NCBI RefSeq assembly: GCF_004341085.1
Contig: NZ_SLXW01000007.1
Location: forward strand, 49,951 to 113,950
Direction: 5' to 3'
Origin: Sphingomonas sp. PP-CE-1G-424
GTDB lineage: Bacteria > Pseudomonadota > Alphaproteobacteria > Sphingomonadales > Sphingomonadaceae
Length of the DNA: 64,000 nt
Under the pieces are notes generated by a model. That model made no database searches. It was given only the letters and a program-made list of their open reading frames with translations, and was not told the DNA's origin. Every line of letters begins with the position of its first letter. Within the stretch, counting starts at the first letter, position 1. Positions 53,095 to 61,366 of this stretch are shown here, in pieces. The position numbers and the translations under genes were made by a program.

Positions 53095-53403
53095 ATGCGT
53101 AAAGTCCGAGACTATGACGCTGAGCTCAAAGCGCTGAACGATCGCGCACGAGACCTCAAAGCAAAGAAGATTCAACAGCTTGGTGAGCTGGTCGTCGCAA
53201 CGGGTGCTCAAGGACTCGAGGCTGAGACCCTTGCAGGCGTGCTGCTTGCTGCGGTTGCGACAGATGATGCTGATCGAAAGGAGGCGTGGCGCGCAACCGG
53301 CGCTGCCTTCTTTCAGCGACGCGGGCGCAAGGTCGTTTCAGACGTCGCGCAAAAGGGTCACACAAAGCCTGATAGCCATAGCAACGGCGGAGCGGCGCAA
53401 TAG
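53095..53403 (+). CDS. Small conjugal transfer protein (TraC/TraD-like)
   Basis: A 102-residue basic, helical protein: M-R-K-V-R-D-Y-D-A-E-L-K-A-L, K-K-I-Q-Q-L-G-E-L-V-V-A-T-G-A and W-R-A-T-G-A-A-F-F-Q-R. These patterns are those of the small accessory proteins encoded opposite traA in Ti-like systems, which help the relaxosome. AGGA lies about 9 bases before ATG 53095, preferred to the upstream GTG. It diverges from traA across the candidate oriT. Confidence 0.75.
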   Translation: MRKVRDYDAELKALNDRARDLKAKKIQQLGELVVATGAQGLEAETLAGVLLAAVATDDADRKEAWRATGAAFFQRRGRKVVSDVAQKGHTKPDSHSNGGAAQ

Positions 53404-53461
53404 GGCCTTGGTCCTACGTTTGGAAGCAGCGCGGCGTCGAACTGATACGCGGGACTGGGTC

Positions 53462-53668
53462 GTGCAACGCCGAGAACGCACCCGCCACCTGATCGAACTG
53501 GGCGGCCTCGTCCAGAAGGCTGGCTTGGTCGATCTCACCGACGACGATCGCGCGACCATTTACGGCGCGTTACTAGAGACCGTCGGCAAGGCACGGAGTA
53601 AGGCAAATGGCGATACGCTTGCGCTATGGCGACGACGTGGTCGACGTGCTTTCAACATAGAAGAATAA
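53462..53668 (+). CDS. TraD-like conjugal transfer protein
   Basis: About 68 residues: Q-R-R-E-R-T-R-H-L-I-E-L-G-G-L-V-Q-K-A-G-L and L-T-D-D-D-R-A-T-I-Y-G-A-L-L are the TraD (Ti-type accessory) signature. The start is uncertain: GTG 53462 gives the usual ~70-residue length, TTG 53420 a longer form, and the frame is open further upstream as a shadow of the previous gene. Accessory relaxosome role inferred from family. Confidence 0.7.
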   Translation: MQRRERTRHLIELGGLVQKAGLVDLTDDDRATIYGALLETVGKARSKANGDTLALWRRRGRRAFNIEE

Positions 53669-53783
53669 TATGGGTGACAGCGCAATTGGCCCGACAACCG
53701 GCGCCCCTCATCTTATGAACGCGCGACCGAATTTGGCGAATGTCGCAGCTTTATTTTTTGTCAGTAAAGTGGGAAACGGATAC

Positions 53784-55184
53784 ATGATGATCCATCGACG
53801 CGTCCTCCTTCGCGGAGCCCTGCTGGCACCGTGCGCGTCCCGCGCGTTCGCAGCGCAAAATCGCGTGTTCACGCCGGAAGAGTTCGGTGCGAAAGGCGAT
53901 GGCGTAACGAACGACAGCGCTGCGATGGCACGCCTATCGACGGCAGTACGACTGTACGGCGGTGGGACTGTGGAATTTCGTCGCACGACATACGTCGTGG
54001 GTGCTCAAGGCCTCCAGGTGCAGGGCGCATTCGCCTTCCCCCCTCGCGAGCTGCTGACGTTCGTAGGATGCTCTCTACCCCTTCATCTGAAAGGCAACGG
54101 CGCGCGCCTGCTTTGCGAACCGGGCTTGCGGTTTGGGGTATTCCGCGACGGCGAACCGTTCAAACATGCGATGCCGTACCTCGGCCCAGGAGTAGCCTCG
54201 CCCTACAACTCGATGATCCTAGTCGAGGGATGCACTGCCGCCGTTCGGATCTCGGATCTCGACCTTGAAGGCCCCGGCGACAGGATAATGGTAGGAGGGC
54301 AGTACGGCGACACCGGCTGGCAAATCCTCTCGACCGGACTGATCCTCCGAAACAACGCAGGGTCGGAGATCGTAGAGCGGGTTCACACCCATAGTCATTG
54401 CCAGGACGGCATGATGATCGACGGTGTGGATGCCGATACACCCGGTGTCGAACGCAGCCTCGTGAGGGTCACGGCCGATTCCAACGGGCGCCAAGGATGC
54501 AGCATCGTTGGCGGGCGAGGCTACCGCTTTACTGGCTGCTCATTCACCCGTTCCGCGCGGGGCAGTATCAAATCCGCACCGGGCGCTGGCGTCGATATCG
54601 AAGCCGAGGGAAAGAAACACGTCCGCGACCTCGCATTCTCCAAATGCCTCTTCTCCGATAATGGGGGGTGCGGCATGGTCGCGGACTCAGGGGATACCGA
54701 ACGCGTTCGCTTCGAGAATTGTACGTTCATCGGCACGGTCAACTGGTCGGCTTGGCCGAGCAAGCCGTTTTTCAAATTTGAAGATTGCACCTTTGTCGGT
54801 GCGATGACGAGGGCGTTCGGCGATAGCACAGTTGCGCGTGCAACCACGTTCGCCCGATGCACTTTCGACGACGATCCTGCGCGCTCGCCCACCCGTGAAG
54901 TCTTTGGCGGAGGCGACGCAACCGCACCAATGGTCAATCTCGGGAACAACCAGAACGTGTCGTTCGACAAATGCCGTTTCTCGGCGCTTCATGGCTCGGT
55001 TCTGCCGTGGTCGACGGGAGCGATCTATCGCGACTGCATCATGGCGCAAGGCAACCGCGCATTTGGCTATCCCCGTGGCCAATTCGTCGGAACAAACCGC
55101 ATCACCGGTAAGGTCGACCTCTACAACTCGAAGATCTCCGGCGTCCTGACGGTGAACGGTCGCCTGATCCCGCCATCTCTGTGA
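53784..55184 (+). CDS. Exported right-handed beta-helix (pectate-lyase-like) protein
   Basis: A 466-residue protein with a twin-Arg-like signal (H-R-R-V-L-L-R-G-A-L-L-A-P), then the start of a pectate-lyase-superfamily helix: F-G-A-K-G-D-G-V-T-N-D-S-A-A-M, as in phage tailspike and glycosidase-28-like proteins. Later coils contain repeated R-F-T-G-C-S-F, F-S-K-C-L-F-S-D-N-G-G-C-G and F-E-N-C-T-F. I start at ATG 53784 because it begins the signal peptide; the frame is open from 53670. It could be a polysaccharide lyase, hydrolase or binding protein for the exopolysaccharide. The catalytic residues are not identifiable. Confidence 0.75.
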   Translation: MMIHRRVLLRGALLAPCASRAFAAQNRVFTPEEFGAKGDGVTNDSAAMARLSTAVRLYGGGTVEFRRTTYVVGAQGLQVQGAFAFPPRELLTFVGCSLPLHLKGNGARLLCEPGLRFGVFRDGEPFKHAMPYLGPGVASPYNSMILVEGCTAAVRISDLDLEGPGDRIMVGGQYGDTGWQILSTGLILRNNAGSEIVERVHTHSHCQDGMMIDGVDADTPGVERSLVRVTADSNGRQGCSIVGGRGYRFTGCSFTRSARGSIKSAPGAGVDIEAEGKKHVRDLAFSKCLFSDNGGCGMVADSGDTERVRFENCTFIGTVNWSAWPSKPFFKFEDCTFVGAMTRAFGDSTVARATTFARCTFDDDPARSPTREVFGGGDATAPMVNLGNNQNVSFDKCRFSALHGSVLPWSTGAIYRDCIMAQGNRAFGYPRGQFVGTNRITGKVDLYNSKISGVLTVNGRLIPPSL

Positions 55185-55599
55185 TAATAAGGGGCCGTAT
55201 TGCCGCTCCCCCAACCTTTTTTCCGGCAACTTATACCGTCGTAGATCGCAATCCGGCAAGCCGATCCCGCGAAATCAGATTTGTTGGCGTGCTACGCCGG
55301 TATGGAGCAGCGTGAAGACGACCGATCACGCTGAAAGAGAGCGGGGCGCGACCGATGTCACGCCCCGCCCCTGTCACGTCCAGCGATAGACCGCTGGCTG
55401 TTAGGAAACTGCATCCTGAAACGTAGACATGTAGGCATGTCTACGCCTAGCGGTGTAGACACATCGATCGCCATCGAGTGTGTCGGGAACGCGGTGGACA
55501 CGATTCACATAGGTTCCTTTCCCTCGACGCAAAAAATTCGTGAACCACGGCCGCCTTGCGAACAACCGTTCATGATCAAACCCAATGCCTGAATAGCTC
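55185..55599. other. Intergenic region with a 24-bp palindrome and a GC hairpin
   Basis: No gene seen. CGTAGACATG-TAGG-CATGTCTACG (55422-55445) is a perfect 10-base-arm inverted repeat, followed by a half-site GTAGACAC near 55455. GCGGGGCG (55341-55348) pairs with CGCCCCGC (55361-55368) to form a strong hairpin, but no T-run follows. A similar hairpin lies near 56250-56280. The first is a candidate operator or partition site, the second a possible terminator. Confidence 0.6.
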
Positions 55600-55890
55600 T
55601 TATTGCGAGGCCCGCAGCGGGGGCCCTTGGCGGGATGCGTGGATCAGGACGAGGATCCAGACGATATCATCGGCGACCTCGTAAACCAGGCGGTAGCTTC
55701 GGTGGGGCGTCAGTTCACGTGTACCGGGGATTTCTCCCTCGTGTCCGAGCATCGGAAAAATGGCGAGCCCAGCGACCGCATCGCTGAACAGGCGGTCGAT
55801 CCGTAACGCAGCGTCTGGGTCGCGCGCCTCGAGATAGTCCCAGATCGCCGCGCGGTCCTGCTCAGCTTCCGGCGTCCAGACGATCCTCAC
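55600..55890 (-). CDS. ParE/RelE-family toxin
   Basis: A 96-residue protein of the RelE/ParE fold: I-V-W-T-P-E-A-E-Q-D-R-A-A-I-W-D-Y-L-E, then L-F-P-type I-F-P-M-L-G-H-E-G and T-R-E-L-T-P-H-R-S-Y-R-L-V-Y-E-V with I-L-V-L-I-H-A-S-R-Q at the end. ParE proteins poison gyrase; RelE proteins cleave mRNA. The E-L-x-x-H-R-S-Y-R-L-V-Y pattern fits ParE. Its start overlaps the antitoxin stop. Confidence 0.87.
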   Translation of the reverse strand: MRIVWTPEAEQDRAAIWDYLEARDPDAALRIDRLFSDAVAGLAIFPMLGHEGEIPGTRELTPHRSYRLVYEVADDIVWILVLIHASRQGPPLRASQ

Positions 55891-56153
55891 GCCCGGTCGG
55901 TGATCCGGGCGCGGCGCGCGGCGAAATCAACTTCGACCGCATCATTGTCACGCCCCTGCCCCGCATCGACCGACACGCGCGCCGCCTCGACTTTGCGGTG
56001 CAGAAAAGCGGTATGATCGTGCTTTTCGACGAACTCGCGCATGAGTTCACGGACCACCTGCGATGCCGGGCGGTGGCTCGCTTGTGCGGCAGCCATGAAG
56101 TCCGCGCGCAGATCGGGCTCGAGCTTCATCGTGAACACAGCGGGCTTAGGCAT
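55887..56153 (-). CDS. ParD-like antitoxin
   Basis: An 88-residue protein with a ribbon-helix-helix start: F-T-M-K-L-E-P-D-L-R-A-D-F-M-A-A-A and P-A-S-Q-V-V-R-E-L-M-R-E-F, then an acidic, flexible C-terminal part that would wrap the toxin. It lies upstream of and overlaps the toxin gene by 4 bases, the usual antitoxin-first order, and should autoregulate the pair. A plasmid stabilisation module. Confidence 0.85.
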   Translation of the reverse strand: MPKPAVFTMKLEPDLRADFMAAAQASHRPASQVVRELMREFVEKHDHTAFLHRKVEAARVSVDAGQGRDNDAVEVDFAARRARITDRA

Positions 56154-56320
56154 GACAATCTCGCATAGATACTGACAAGGTATATACGTCGTCGCGACAC
56201 GGGTAACAATGATCGCCGCGATTTTCGATCGAGCCCGGACGCACGAAGGGCGGGAAATGGCCCTAGCCGCTCCCCGCCCCGTTACGCGTCCAGCTATATA
56301 CCCGTTGCCGGGCGCAAGGC

Positions 56321-56992
56321 TCAGAAGTGCGTGATGATGCCGAGCATCGGACGGAAGCTCTGCGCCGTGCCGAAGGTGTTGACCTCGGCGCGGATGCGGA
56401 AGCCGGCGTTGCCGGTGATGCCCTTGAGGCCGATGCTCTGCGGACCGACTTCTGCGCCGATGCCGTAGGTCACCGCGTTGTAGTCACGGTTGGTGCGGCC
56501 GCCATTGGTCGAGAACTGCGCGAAGTGGTCGAAATTGACCCACTGGTAGCCGACCTTACCGTAGAAGATGCCGCTGTCGCCGGCACGGAAGCCGAAGCGG
56601 CCTGCTGCGCCGTATTCCCAATCGATGTTGCCATCGACGCCCTTGATGACGTTGCCTTCGACGCCGACGAAGACCGGGCCGAGCGGCACGTTGACGCCGA
56701 CGACGCCCTGCACCAGCGCGCCGTCCGCGCGGTAGTTGTTACGGACCGAGCCGTCCGAGTTCAGCGCGCGCGGGATGCCGTGGTTGCCGACGTTGTCGAA
56801 CTGCTCCCAACCGCCCATGATGCCGACATACGGCTCGATGCCGAACGCCTTGGAGCCGTCGGGAGCGGCTGCTTCGCCGGGAGCTGCGCTGTTGTCGGTC
56901 GGCGCAGGCGCGGGTGCTGCCATGTCCTGTGCGAAAGCAGGGGCTGCGAATGCGGTGGCCGCAAGGACGAGGGCCAGGGAAAGCGTACGCAT
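56321..56992 (-). CDS. Outer-membrane beta-barrel protein (opacity-like)
   Basis: A 223-residue protein with signal peptide M-R-T-L-S-L-A-L-V-L-A-A-T-A-F-A-A-P-A-F-A, a Pro/Ala-rich linker (P-A-P-A-P-T-D-N-S-A), then eight-stranded barrel-type alternation: P-Y-V-G-I-M-G-G-W-E-Q-F, G-V-E-G-N-V-I-K-G, F-Y-G-K-V-G-Y-Q-W-V and a terminal M-L-G-I-I-T-H-F ending in Phe, as outer-membrane proteins do. Function is not indicated. Its location between a toxin-antitoxin pair and the partition genes suggests cargo. Confidence 0.82.
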   Translation of the reverse strand: MRTLSLALVLAATAFAAPAFAQDMAAPAPAPTDNSAAPGEAAAPDGSKAFGIEPYVGIMGGWEQFDNVGNHGIPRALNSDGSVRNNYRADGALVQGVVGVNVPLGPVFVGVEGNVIKGVDGNIDWEYGAAGRFGFRAGDSGIFYGKVGYQWVNFDHFAQFSTNGGRTNRDYNAVTYGIGAEVGPQSIGLKGITGNAGFRIRAEVNTFGTAQSFRPMLGIITHF

Positions 56993-57331
56993 GGAAATAG
57001 ACCTTCTATCGTTGATTACGTGGCCCCCGACCGCACGGTGCGTCGGCTTGATCCAGGGCCTCGAAACAGGCGGCTAGCCGCTTTGTTGCAATAAAAATAC
57101 AGTGGTCGAGGAACTTTCCTGCGGTGTTGCACTGCAGCAACGGTTCCTGACGGGACGATGAACGGTTTGCCTCGTCCGAACGCGCTGGTGATCGCCGCGG
57201 CCGGCAAAACGTCTTCGTCCGCAAGAGACCTTCGTCTTACGTCTGCGATGACTTTTCGGAACAGACGCGCGTACGATCGCCGATGCCTGTCGGGCGCGCC
57301 TCGATTGGATCGTCGTCTACCGGGGCGTAGT
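56993..57331. other. Intergenic region
   Basis: About 340 bases with no convincing gene. GCGGCTAGCCGC near 57070 is a short palindrome followed by TTTGTT, possibly a weak terminator in the plus direction. The promoter of the outer-membrane protein gene should lie near 57000-57060. Confidence 0.35.
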
Positions 57332-57598
57332 CTAGTCGCCGATCGGACTTTCGCCGTGCTTGCGCAGGACGTCGTTGAACGCCTCGGCCATCAGCGCCTG
57401 GAGACTCCTGCCCTGTCGACGCGCGAGCGTATGCATCGCGAACGACATTTCGGGCGAGAAGAACCCCGCGATCTGCTTGCGCCCCTGCCGGCTGGCGGGT
57501 CCGGTCGATGCCCCCTGCCCTGCCGCCAACGGTGCCGGCGCGACCGGTTCGGATGGCGTGCGATCGCGCAGATTGGCGAACGAGGGTTTGCGGCTCAT
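57332..57598 (-). CDS. Ribbon-helix-helix partition partner (ParB/ParG-like)
   Basis: An 88-residue basic protein beginning M-S-R-K-P-S-F-A-N-L, with an unstructured Pro/Ala-rich middle and a C-terminal ribbon-helix-helix-like domain: Q-I-A-G-F-F-S-P-E-M-S-F-A-M-H-T-L-A-R-R-Q-G and L-Q-A-L-M-A-E-A-F-N-D-V-L. The ATG overlaps the parA stop by 4 bases (ATGA). Small RHH proteins encoded after ParA act as centromere-binding adaptors and repressors. The GTAGAC/CATGTC palindromes around 55.4, 58.3 and 62.6-62.8 kb are candidate targets. Confidence 0.75.
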   Translation of the reverse strand: MSRKPSFANLRDRTPSEPVAPAPLAAGQGASTGPASRQGRKQIAGFFSPEMSFAMHTLARRQGRSLQALMAEAFNDVLRKHGESPIGD

Positions 57599-58263
57599 GC
57601 TGCGGTCTTTCTCTTGCGGGCTCGTTTTGCAGACGATGTCGACACGCCTGTCTGTCGACATGTCCACTCGTAGATATGTCGAATGTCCTCGGCCGCCTTG
57701 CCGTTGGGCTCGAACTCCATGACGGTGCGGCCTTCGGCGCTCGCATGACGGAAGGCGGCGCGATCGGGGATCTGGATCGGGCAGGCCGGCGTCCCGAAGC
57801 TTTCGACAAGCTCACCGGCCTCCTGGTAAACCCGCGGTGCGTTCGGCGAGCCCGCGGTGAACACGACGAAGGCGGGTTTGCGGAGCAGCTGGACCAGCTT
57901 GGCGGTGGTCTGGATCGCCGACAGGTCGAACGCGCTGGGTCGGCACGGGATCAGCACCAGGTCCGCGATCTCGACCGCGGCCCGCGCGGCGCTGTCGGCA
58001 TGCGGTGGCGTGTCGATGACGATGAACTCGGCCCCCTGCTCGGTCGCCTGCGCGACCTTGGCGGCGAGCCGCGGTGGTGGGCTGTCGATCACCTCGGGTG
58101 GCGCTTCGCTTCGCCAAGCCGCCCATTGGCTCGCAGTGGCCTGCGGATCGGTATCGATGACCAGCGCGATGCGGCCTGCATCATGCGCGGCCGCGGCGAG
58201 GTGGAGCGCCAGCGTCGTCTTGCCGGCGCCACCCTTCTGGCTGATGATCGCGATTGTCGTCAT
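57595..58263 (-). CDS. parA: Plasmid partition ATPase ParA
   Basis: A 222-residue ParA/MinD-type ATPase without an N-terminal HTH domain (small ParA, type Ib-like). The deviant Walker A K-G-G-A-G-K-T-T is at 10-17, V-I-D-T-D-P-Q-A-T-A-S-Q-W is Walker A', and F-I-V-I-D-T-P-P-H Walker B. It binds nucleoid DNA with ATP and moves the plasmid through its RHH partner. Because it lacks a DNA-binding N-domain, regulation should come from the RHH protein, probably at CATGTCTACATG just upstream. Confidence 0.92.
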   Translation of the reverse strand: MTTIAIISQKGGAGKTTLALHLAAAAHDAGRIALVIDTDPQATASQWAAWRSEAPPEVIDSPPPRLAAKVAQATEQGAEFIVIDTPPHADSAARAAVEIADLVLIPCRPSAFDLSAIQTTAKLVQLLRKPAFVVFTAGSPNAPRVYQEAGELVESFGTPACPIQIPDRAAFRHASAEGRTVMEFEPNGKAAEDIRHIYEWTCRQTGVSTSSAKRARKRKTAA

Positions 58264-58276
58264 GTCAAAACCCCTA

Positions 58277-58288
58277 CATGTCTACATG
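58277..58288. promoter_or_regulatory. Candidate parA operator/centromere site
   Basis: CATGTCTACATG, an imperfect palindrome within CTACATGTCTACATG, lies 14 bases upstream of the parA ATG. It shares the CATGTCTAC core with the perfect palindrome at 55422-55445. A regulator binding here would block parA expression. The binder is inferred. Confidence 0.45.
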
Positions 58289-58393
58289 ACGACAAATCAT
58301 TTGTTTTGGCAAGTCCATAATCAGGTCGGCGGATGGAACTGAGACGCATATCGGCAGGCGCTGGCAGCGCTGGATGCCCCTGCGAGCGATGTG

Positions 58394-59852
58394 CTACCCC
58401 AGTTTCGGTCGACCTCGGGCGCGCTTCGTCTGGTCGACGATCCAGTCGCCCACCGTCTTAAGGGCGATAGGGGACACCGTCTCCTCGATCGCGGCATATT
58501 CGGAAACGTTTCCCGTCGGCGCGGTCTGCAGCAAATGGTTCAAGCCCGGTATCTCGATCGTCGTGACATCCGGATTATCGTGAAGCGCGGCCCTGATATC
58601 GGCGAGATTGCGCGACGCCGGCACCTGCACGTCCTTCGAACCGCCCAGTGCGAGAACGGGGCATAGGACCTTTTCGAGCGCTGGCCGCGGATCGTAGGAA
58701 AGGAACCAGCGCATCCACGGTTGTGCGATGGTACGGAGCCCGATCGGAACGGCAGCATCGTCGCGCTTTCCGCCGTGTTGGGCGATCATATGCCACGCCG
58801 CGGCGAGACGGCTATCCGCGCTGCTGATCGGGGGCGCCTTTTACCGCATCGTAAAGGCTCTGCATGGTCGCCGCGGACTGGTCGACGGTCGCCTTCGGCA
58901 CACCGGCAGCCGTTTCCAGCCAACGCTTCTGGGAAAGAAGGACCTGTTCGAGCGGTTCGCCCGGGCTCGACAGCAACACGATGAATGCCAGGGCAGGGTC
59001 CCGGTCGGCGACGATCGGTGCGATGATCCCGCCTTCGCTATGGCCGATCAGACCGATGCGGCTCGCGTCGACATCCCGGCGCGAACGCAGAAAGGCAAGG
59101 CCGGCCTCGACGTCGCCGGCAAAGTCGGCTGTCGTGGCAGTCCGGACATCGCCGGTCGACCCACCGGTCTGACGATCGTCGACGCGGAGCACGGCAACCC
59201 CGCGACGGGTCAAGGCACCGGCCCAGACAAGGAACGGCTTGTGCCCGAACAGCGTCTCGTCGCGATCCTGAAGCCCGGACCCCGTGATCAGCAAAACCGC
59301 CGGGAAGGGGCCCTTGTTTGCAGGCAGGGTGAGTGTCCCGGCGAGGTGCGATCCGCCGATCGCGTTGTCATATGCGACCTCCTCGACGCGGTACGGGAAC
59401 GGTGGCCGGGGCGTTCGGGGTCGCGTAGTGCCCAACGTTGCGGCACGAGCCGCCCGGGTCGTCGCACGGGTCATCGTGAGCGAAATCGAACCGCTACCCT
59501 GCGACCATGTCCCCTCCAGCGTTCTGCCGTCATCCGAAAGGATGGCCGTATAGCTGGCCGATGGGGTGGTCAGCATGAGGTGGAGCGTTCTGCCCTCCTG
59601 CTTGACCGATGCGACAGGCAGGCCGACCGCGCCTTGGGCAGGACTGTCGAGCGTTGCCGTCAAACTGCCGGGCGTGCCGCTGATATGCAGTATGAGGGGG
59701 ATCGACCGGCCTGGCGCGGGTACGATAGCGCCCTGCCAGTCGCCGACGATCGCGTTCGATGCCGCTACAGTCGTTGTTTGGGGTGCGGATCGGGCCGGGA
59801 TTTGTCCCGCCATACCCAGCGTGGATGTCGCAAACAGGATCGCCGTCATCAT
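58394..59852 (-). pseudogene. Alpha/beta hydrolase, frameshifted
   Basis: One hydrolase split over two frames. The first (58812-59852) has a signal-like start, a lipocalin-like N-domain (D-W-Q-G-A-I, T-L-E-G-T-W), L-I-T-G-S-G-L-Q-D-R-D-E and the nucleophile elbow G-H-S-E-G-G. It stops after D-A-V-K-G-A-P-D-Q-Q-R-G. The second frame (to 58394) continues with P-W-M-R-W-F-L-S-Y-D-P-R, L-A-L-G-G-S-K-D-V-Q-V-P and G-L-N-H-L-L-Q-T, which supply the catalytic Asp and His. A single-base change near 58,810-58,830 would restore one protein of about 480 residues. A genuine mutation and a sequencing error are equally possible from here. Confidence 0.75.
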
Positions 59853-60128
59853 CGTCGCCGGACCTCACTATGGTCCGAGCTGAGTCTAGCTATCGGATCA
59901 GAACTGGGAACGTGATGCTGCCAAGCAGCCGGCAGCGGCGCAAGTGGAGATGATCATCGACCTGCGACATGTCGAATCGACAGCTGATCCTATCACCACC
60001 ATGACTCTGAAAGACGGCGCTCACCGCTTGCTCCAGCTAGGGAGCATGTGACGGCAACGCCGGCACTCCTGGACTTAGTTTTTACCGCTTCCTGTGACCC
60101 GATCCGGCATCAATCCTCTTTCTATCAA

Positions 60129-60944
60129 TTAACTTTGTAGGGGTTGAGACTCGATTTGAGACTCGCGTTCGATCCGGTCGACACCGGCTCCGAGCTTGGC
60201 CAGCATCTTGCCCAATTGCCCCCCGACCGTCACCGCCGCCAGATCACGGCACGACAATCCGGACAGCATGGCCGCGGTATCATCGATCCGATCCGCCTGC
60301 TGCTGGACGACATCATCTGGCGTTGGTGCCGGCTGCATCCAGCGCGGCAGATAGGCGAGGACGCGCTGGGGCAGGGTGGGACGGTACACGTTGGAGGTCT
60401 GCCGATAGCGCGGCCCGGGGCCCTCGGCCTCGACACGCTTGAACCGCCGCTGCCGAACGAGAAAGCCGATGTCCTCGAGGATATGCAGCGCGCGCGCGAT
60501 CGTCGCACGCCCCAGGCTCGTCGCCTTGGACAGATGGTCGTAGCTCGGAAAGACGCGCCCCTTGTTGAGCCGCGCCAGGGTTAGGATCTCTTCGTAGACG
60601 CGGACCGCGGCCGCGGTGAGCAGGATGATCCGGCGCTCGGCCGCGCTCAGAATACGGTCGCCGGCGCGCGCCTCGCGGCGCAACTGACGCCCCGCATCGA
60701 GTGTTCGCCTGGCGATCCGCAACAATTTGTCGGTCTCGCCCTTGGCCGGAACGGTGAAGAACAGCGTCTCGAACGTCCCCGCCTCGATACTGTCGCGCAG
60801 CACCGGCGCACCGGTGCGATGTGGACCACCCGACCGCGCGCCCAAGCCTGGAGACAGGCCAGGTGACGGCCGGCGCGGCGACTGACGTCCTGCAACCGCA
60901 CCCAGCGCCTGCGCGGTCGCTTGGCCCAAGGTAAAAACAGCCAT
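60129..60944 (-). CDS. Winged-helix plasmid protein (replication or regulatory accessory)
   Basis: A 271-residue protein. The middle has a helix-turn-helix/winged-helix: V-Y-E-E-I-L-T-L-A-R-L-N-K-G-R-V-F-P-S-Y-D-H-L-S-K-A-T-S-L-G-like block (shown in parts) followed by R-A-L-H-I-L-E-D-I-G-F-L-V-R-Q-R-R-F-K. Such proteins are regularly encoded just downstream of repA on sphingomonad plasmids and are thought to help replication or regulate it. It follows repA by about 420 bases containing iterons. The exact role is not known. Confidence 0.7.
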   Translation of the reverse strand: MAVFTLGQATAQALGAVAGRQSPRRPSPGLSPGLGARSGGPHRTGAPVLRDSIEAGTFETLFFTVPAKGETDKLLRIARRTLDAGRQLRREARAGDRILSAAERRIILLTAAAVRVYEEILTLARLNKGRVFPSYDHLSKATSLGRATIARALHILEDIGFLVRQRRFKRVEAEGPGPRYRQTSNVYRPTLPQRVLAYLPRWMQPAPTPDDVVQQQADRIDDTAAMLSGLSCRDLAAVTVGGQLGKMLAKLGAGVDRIERESQIESQPLQS

Positions 60945-61104
60945 CTTCCATCCCCTTAAGGGGCTGGGACCGAGACAAAGAGAGAGCGTGGCGCGAAACG
61001 CGCATCCTTGAACCGAAGTCCGTGTCAGGCTATGTGGAGAGGGTCGGTCAGTTTCGACCCCGGAATCGACGTTTGGCGACGTCGCTCCATCACTACCTTG
61101 GGAT

Positions 61105-61132
61105 GCCCGGCCTTCGTGCCGGGCTTTCCTTT
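61105..61132 (+). terminator. Rho-independent terminator-like hairpin, plus direction
   Basis: GCCCGGC-CTTCGT-GCCGGGC is a perfect 7-base stem with a tetraloop-like top, followed by TTTCCTTT on the plus strand. No plus-strand gene ends here, and both neighbours are on the minus strand, so the hairpin may end an antisense transcript entering the origin region. Confidence 0.6.
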
Positions 61133-61228
61133 ATGGGGTCACAGCCGCTCCAATTTGCGTTCCACCGACGTCATCGCCGACATGTCCCGATTTTTGCAGT
61201 TAATCTGTAATAACGAAAGCGTCCACGG

Positions 61229-61366
61229 TTCGTGCTTTCGAGTATCAATTACGAAAATCGATCGATTATCCCGTCGAAAGTTCGTGCTTTCGAGTATCAA
61301 TTCGTCCGCGTATTCGTGCTTTCGAGTATCAATTCGCGGGAAAGTTCGTGCTTTCGAGTATCAATT
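61229..61366 (+). repeat. Replication iterons, four direct copies
   Basis: Four identical 22-base direct repeats (core TTCGTGCTTTCGAGTA, then TCAATT) start at 61229, 61281, 61313 and 61345. Start-to-start distances are 52, 32 and 32 bases, near five and three helical turns, so all copies face the same side of the DNA. The last overlaps the repA stop codon. This is the expected RepA-binding array of an iteron plasmid origin. The other 420-base region features are the 61105 hairpin and AT-rich DNA at 61190-61275, a likely melting region. Confidence 0.9.

Noticed and set aside
57620..57690. Several GTCGAC/CATGTC-like strings inside the 3' end of parA
   Set aside because: They lie in coding sequence and are imperfect, so they were not counted as members of the palindrome family.
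59853..60128. The 276-base gap before the winged-helix gene, checked for a small gene or origin element
   Set aside because: No start with a ribosome binding site, no repeats and no iteron copy were found.
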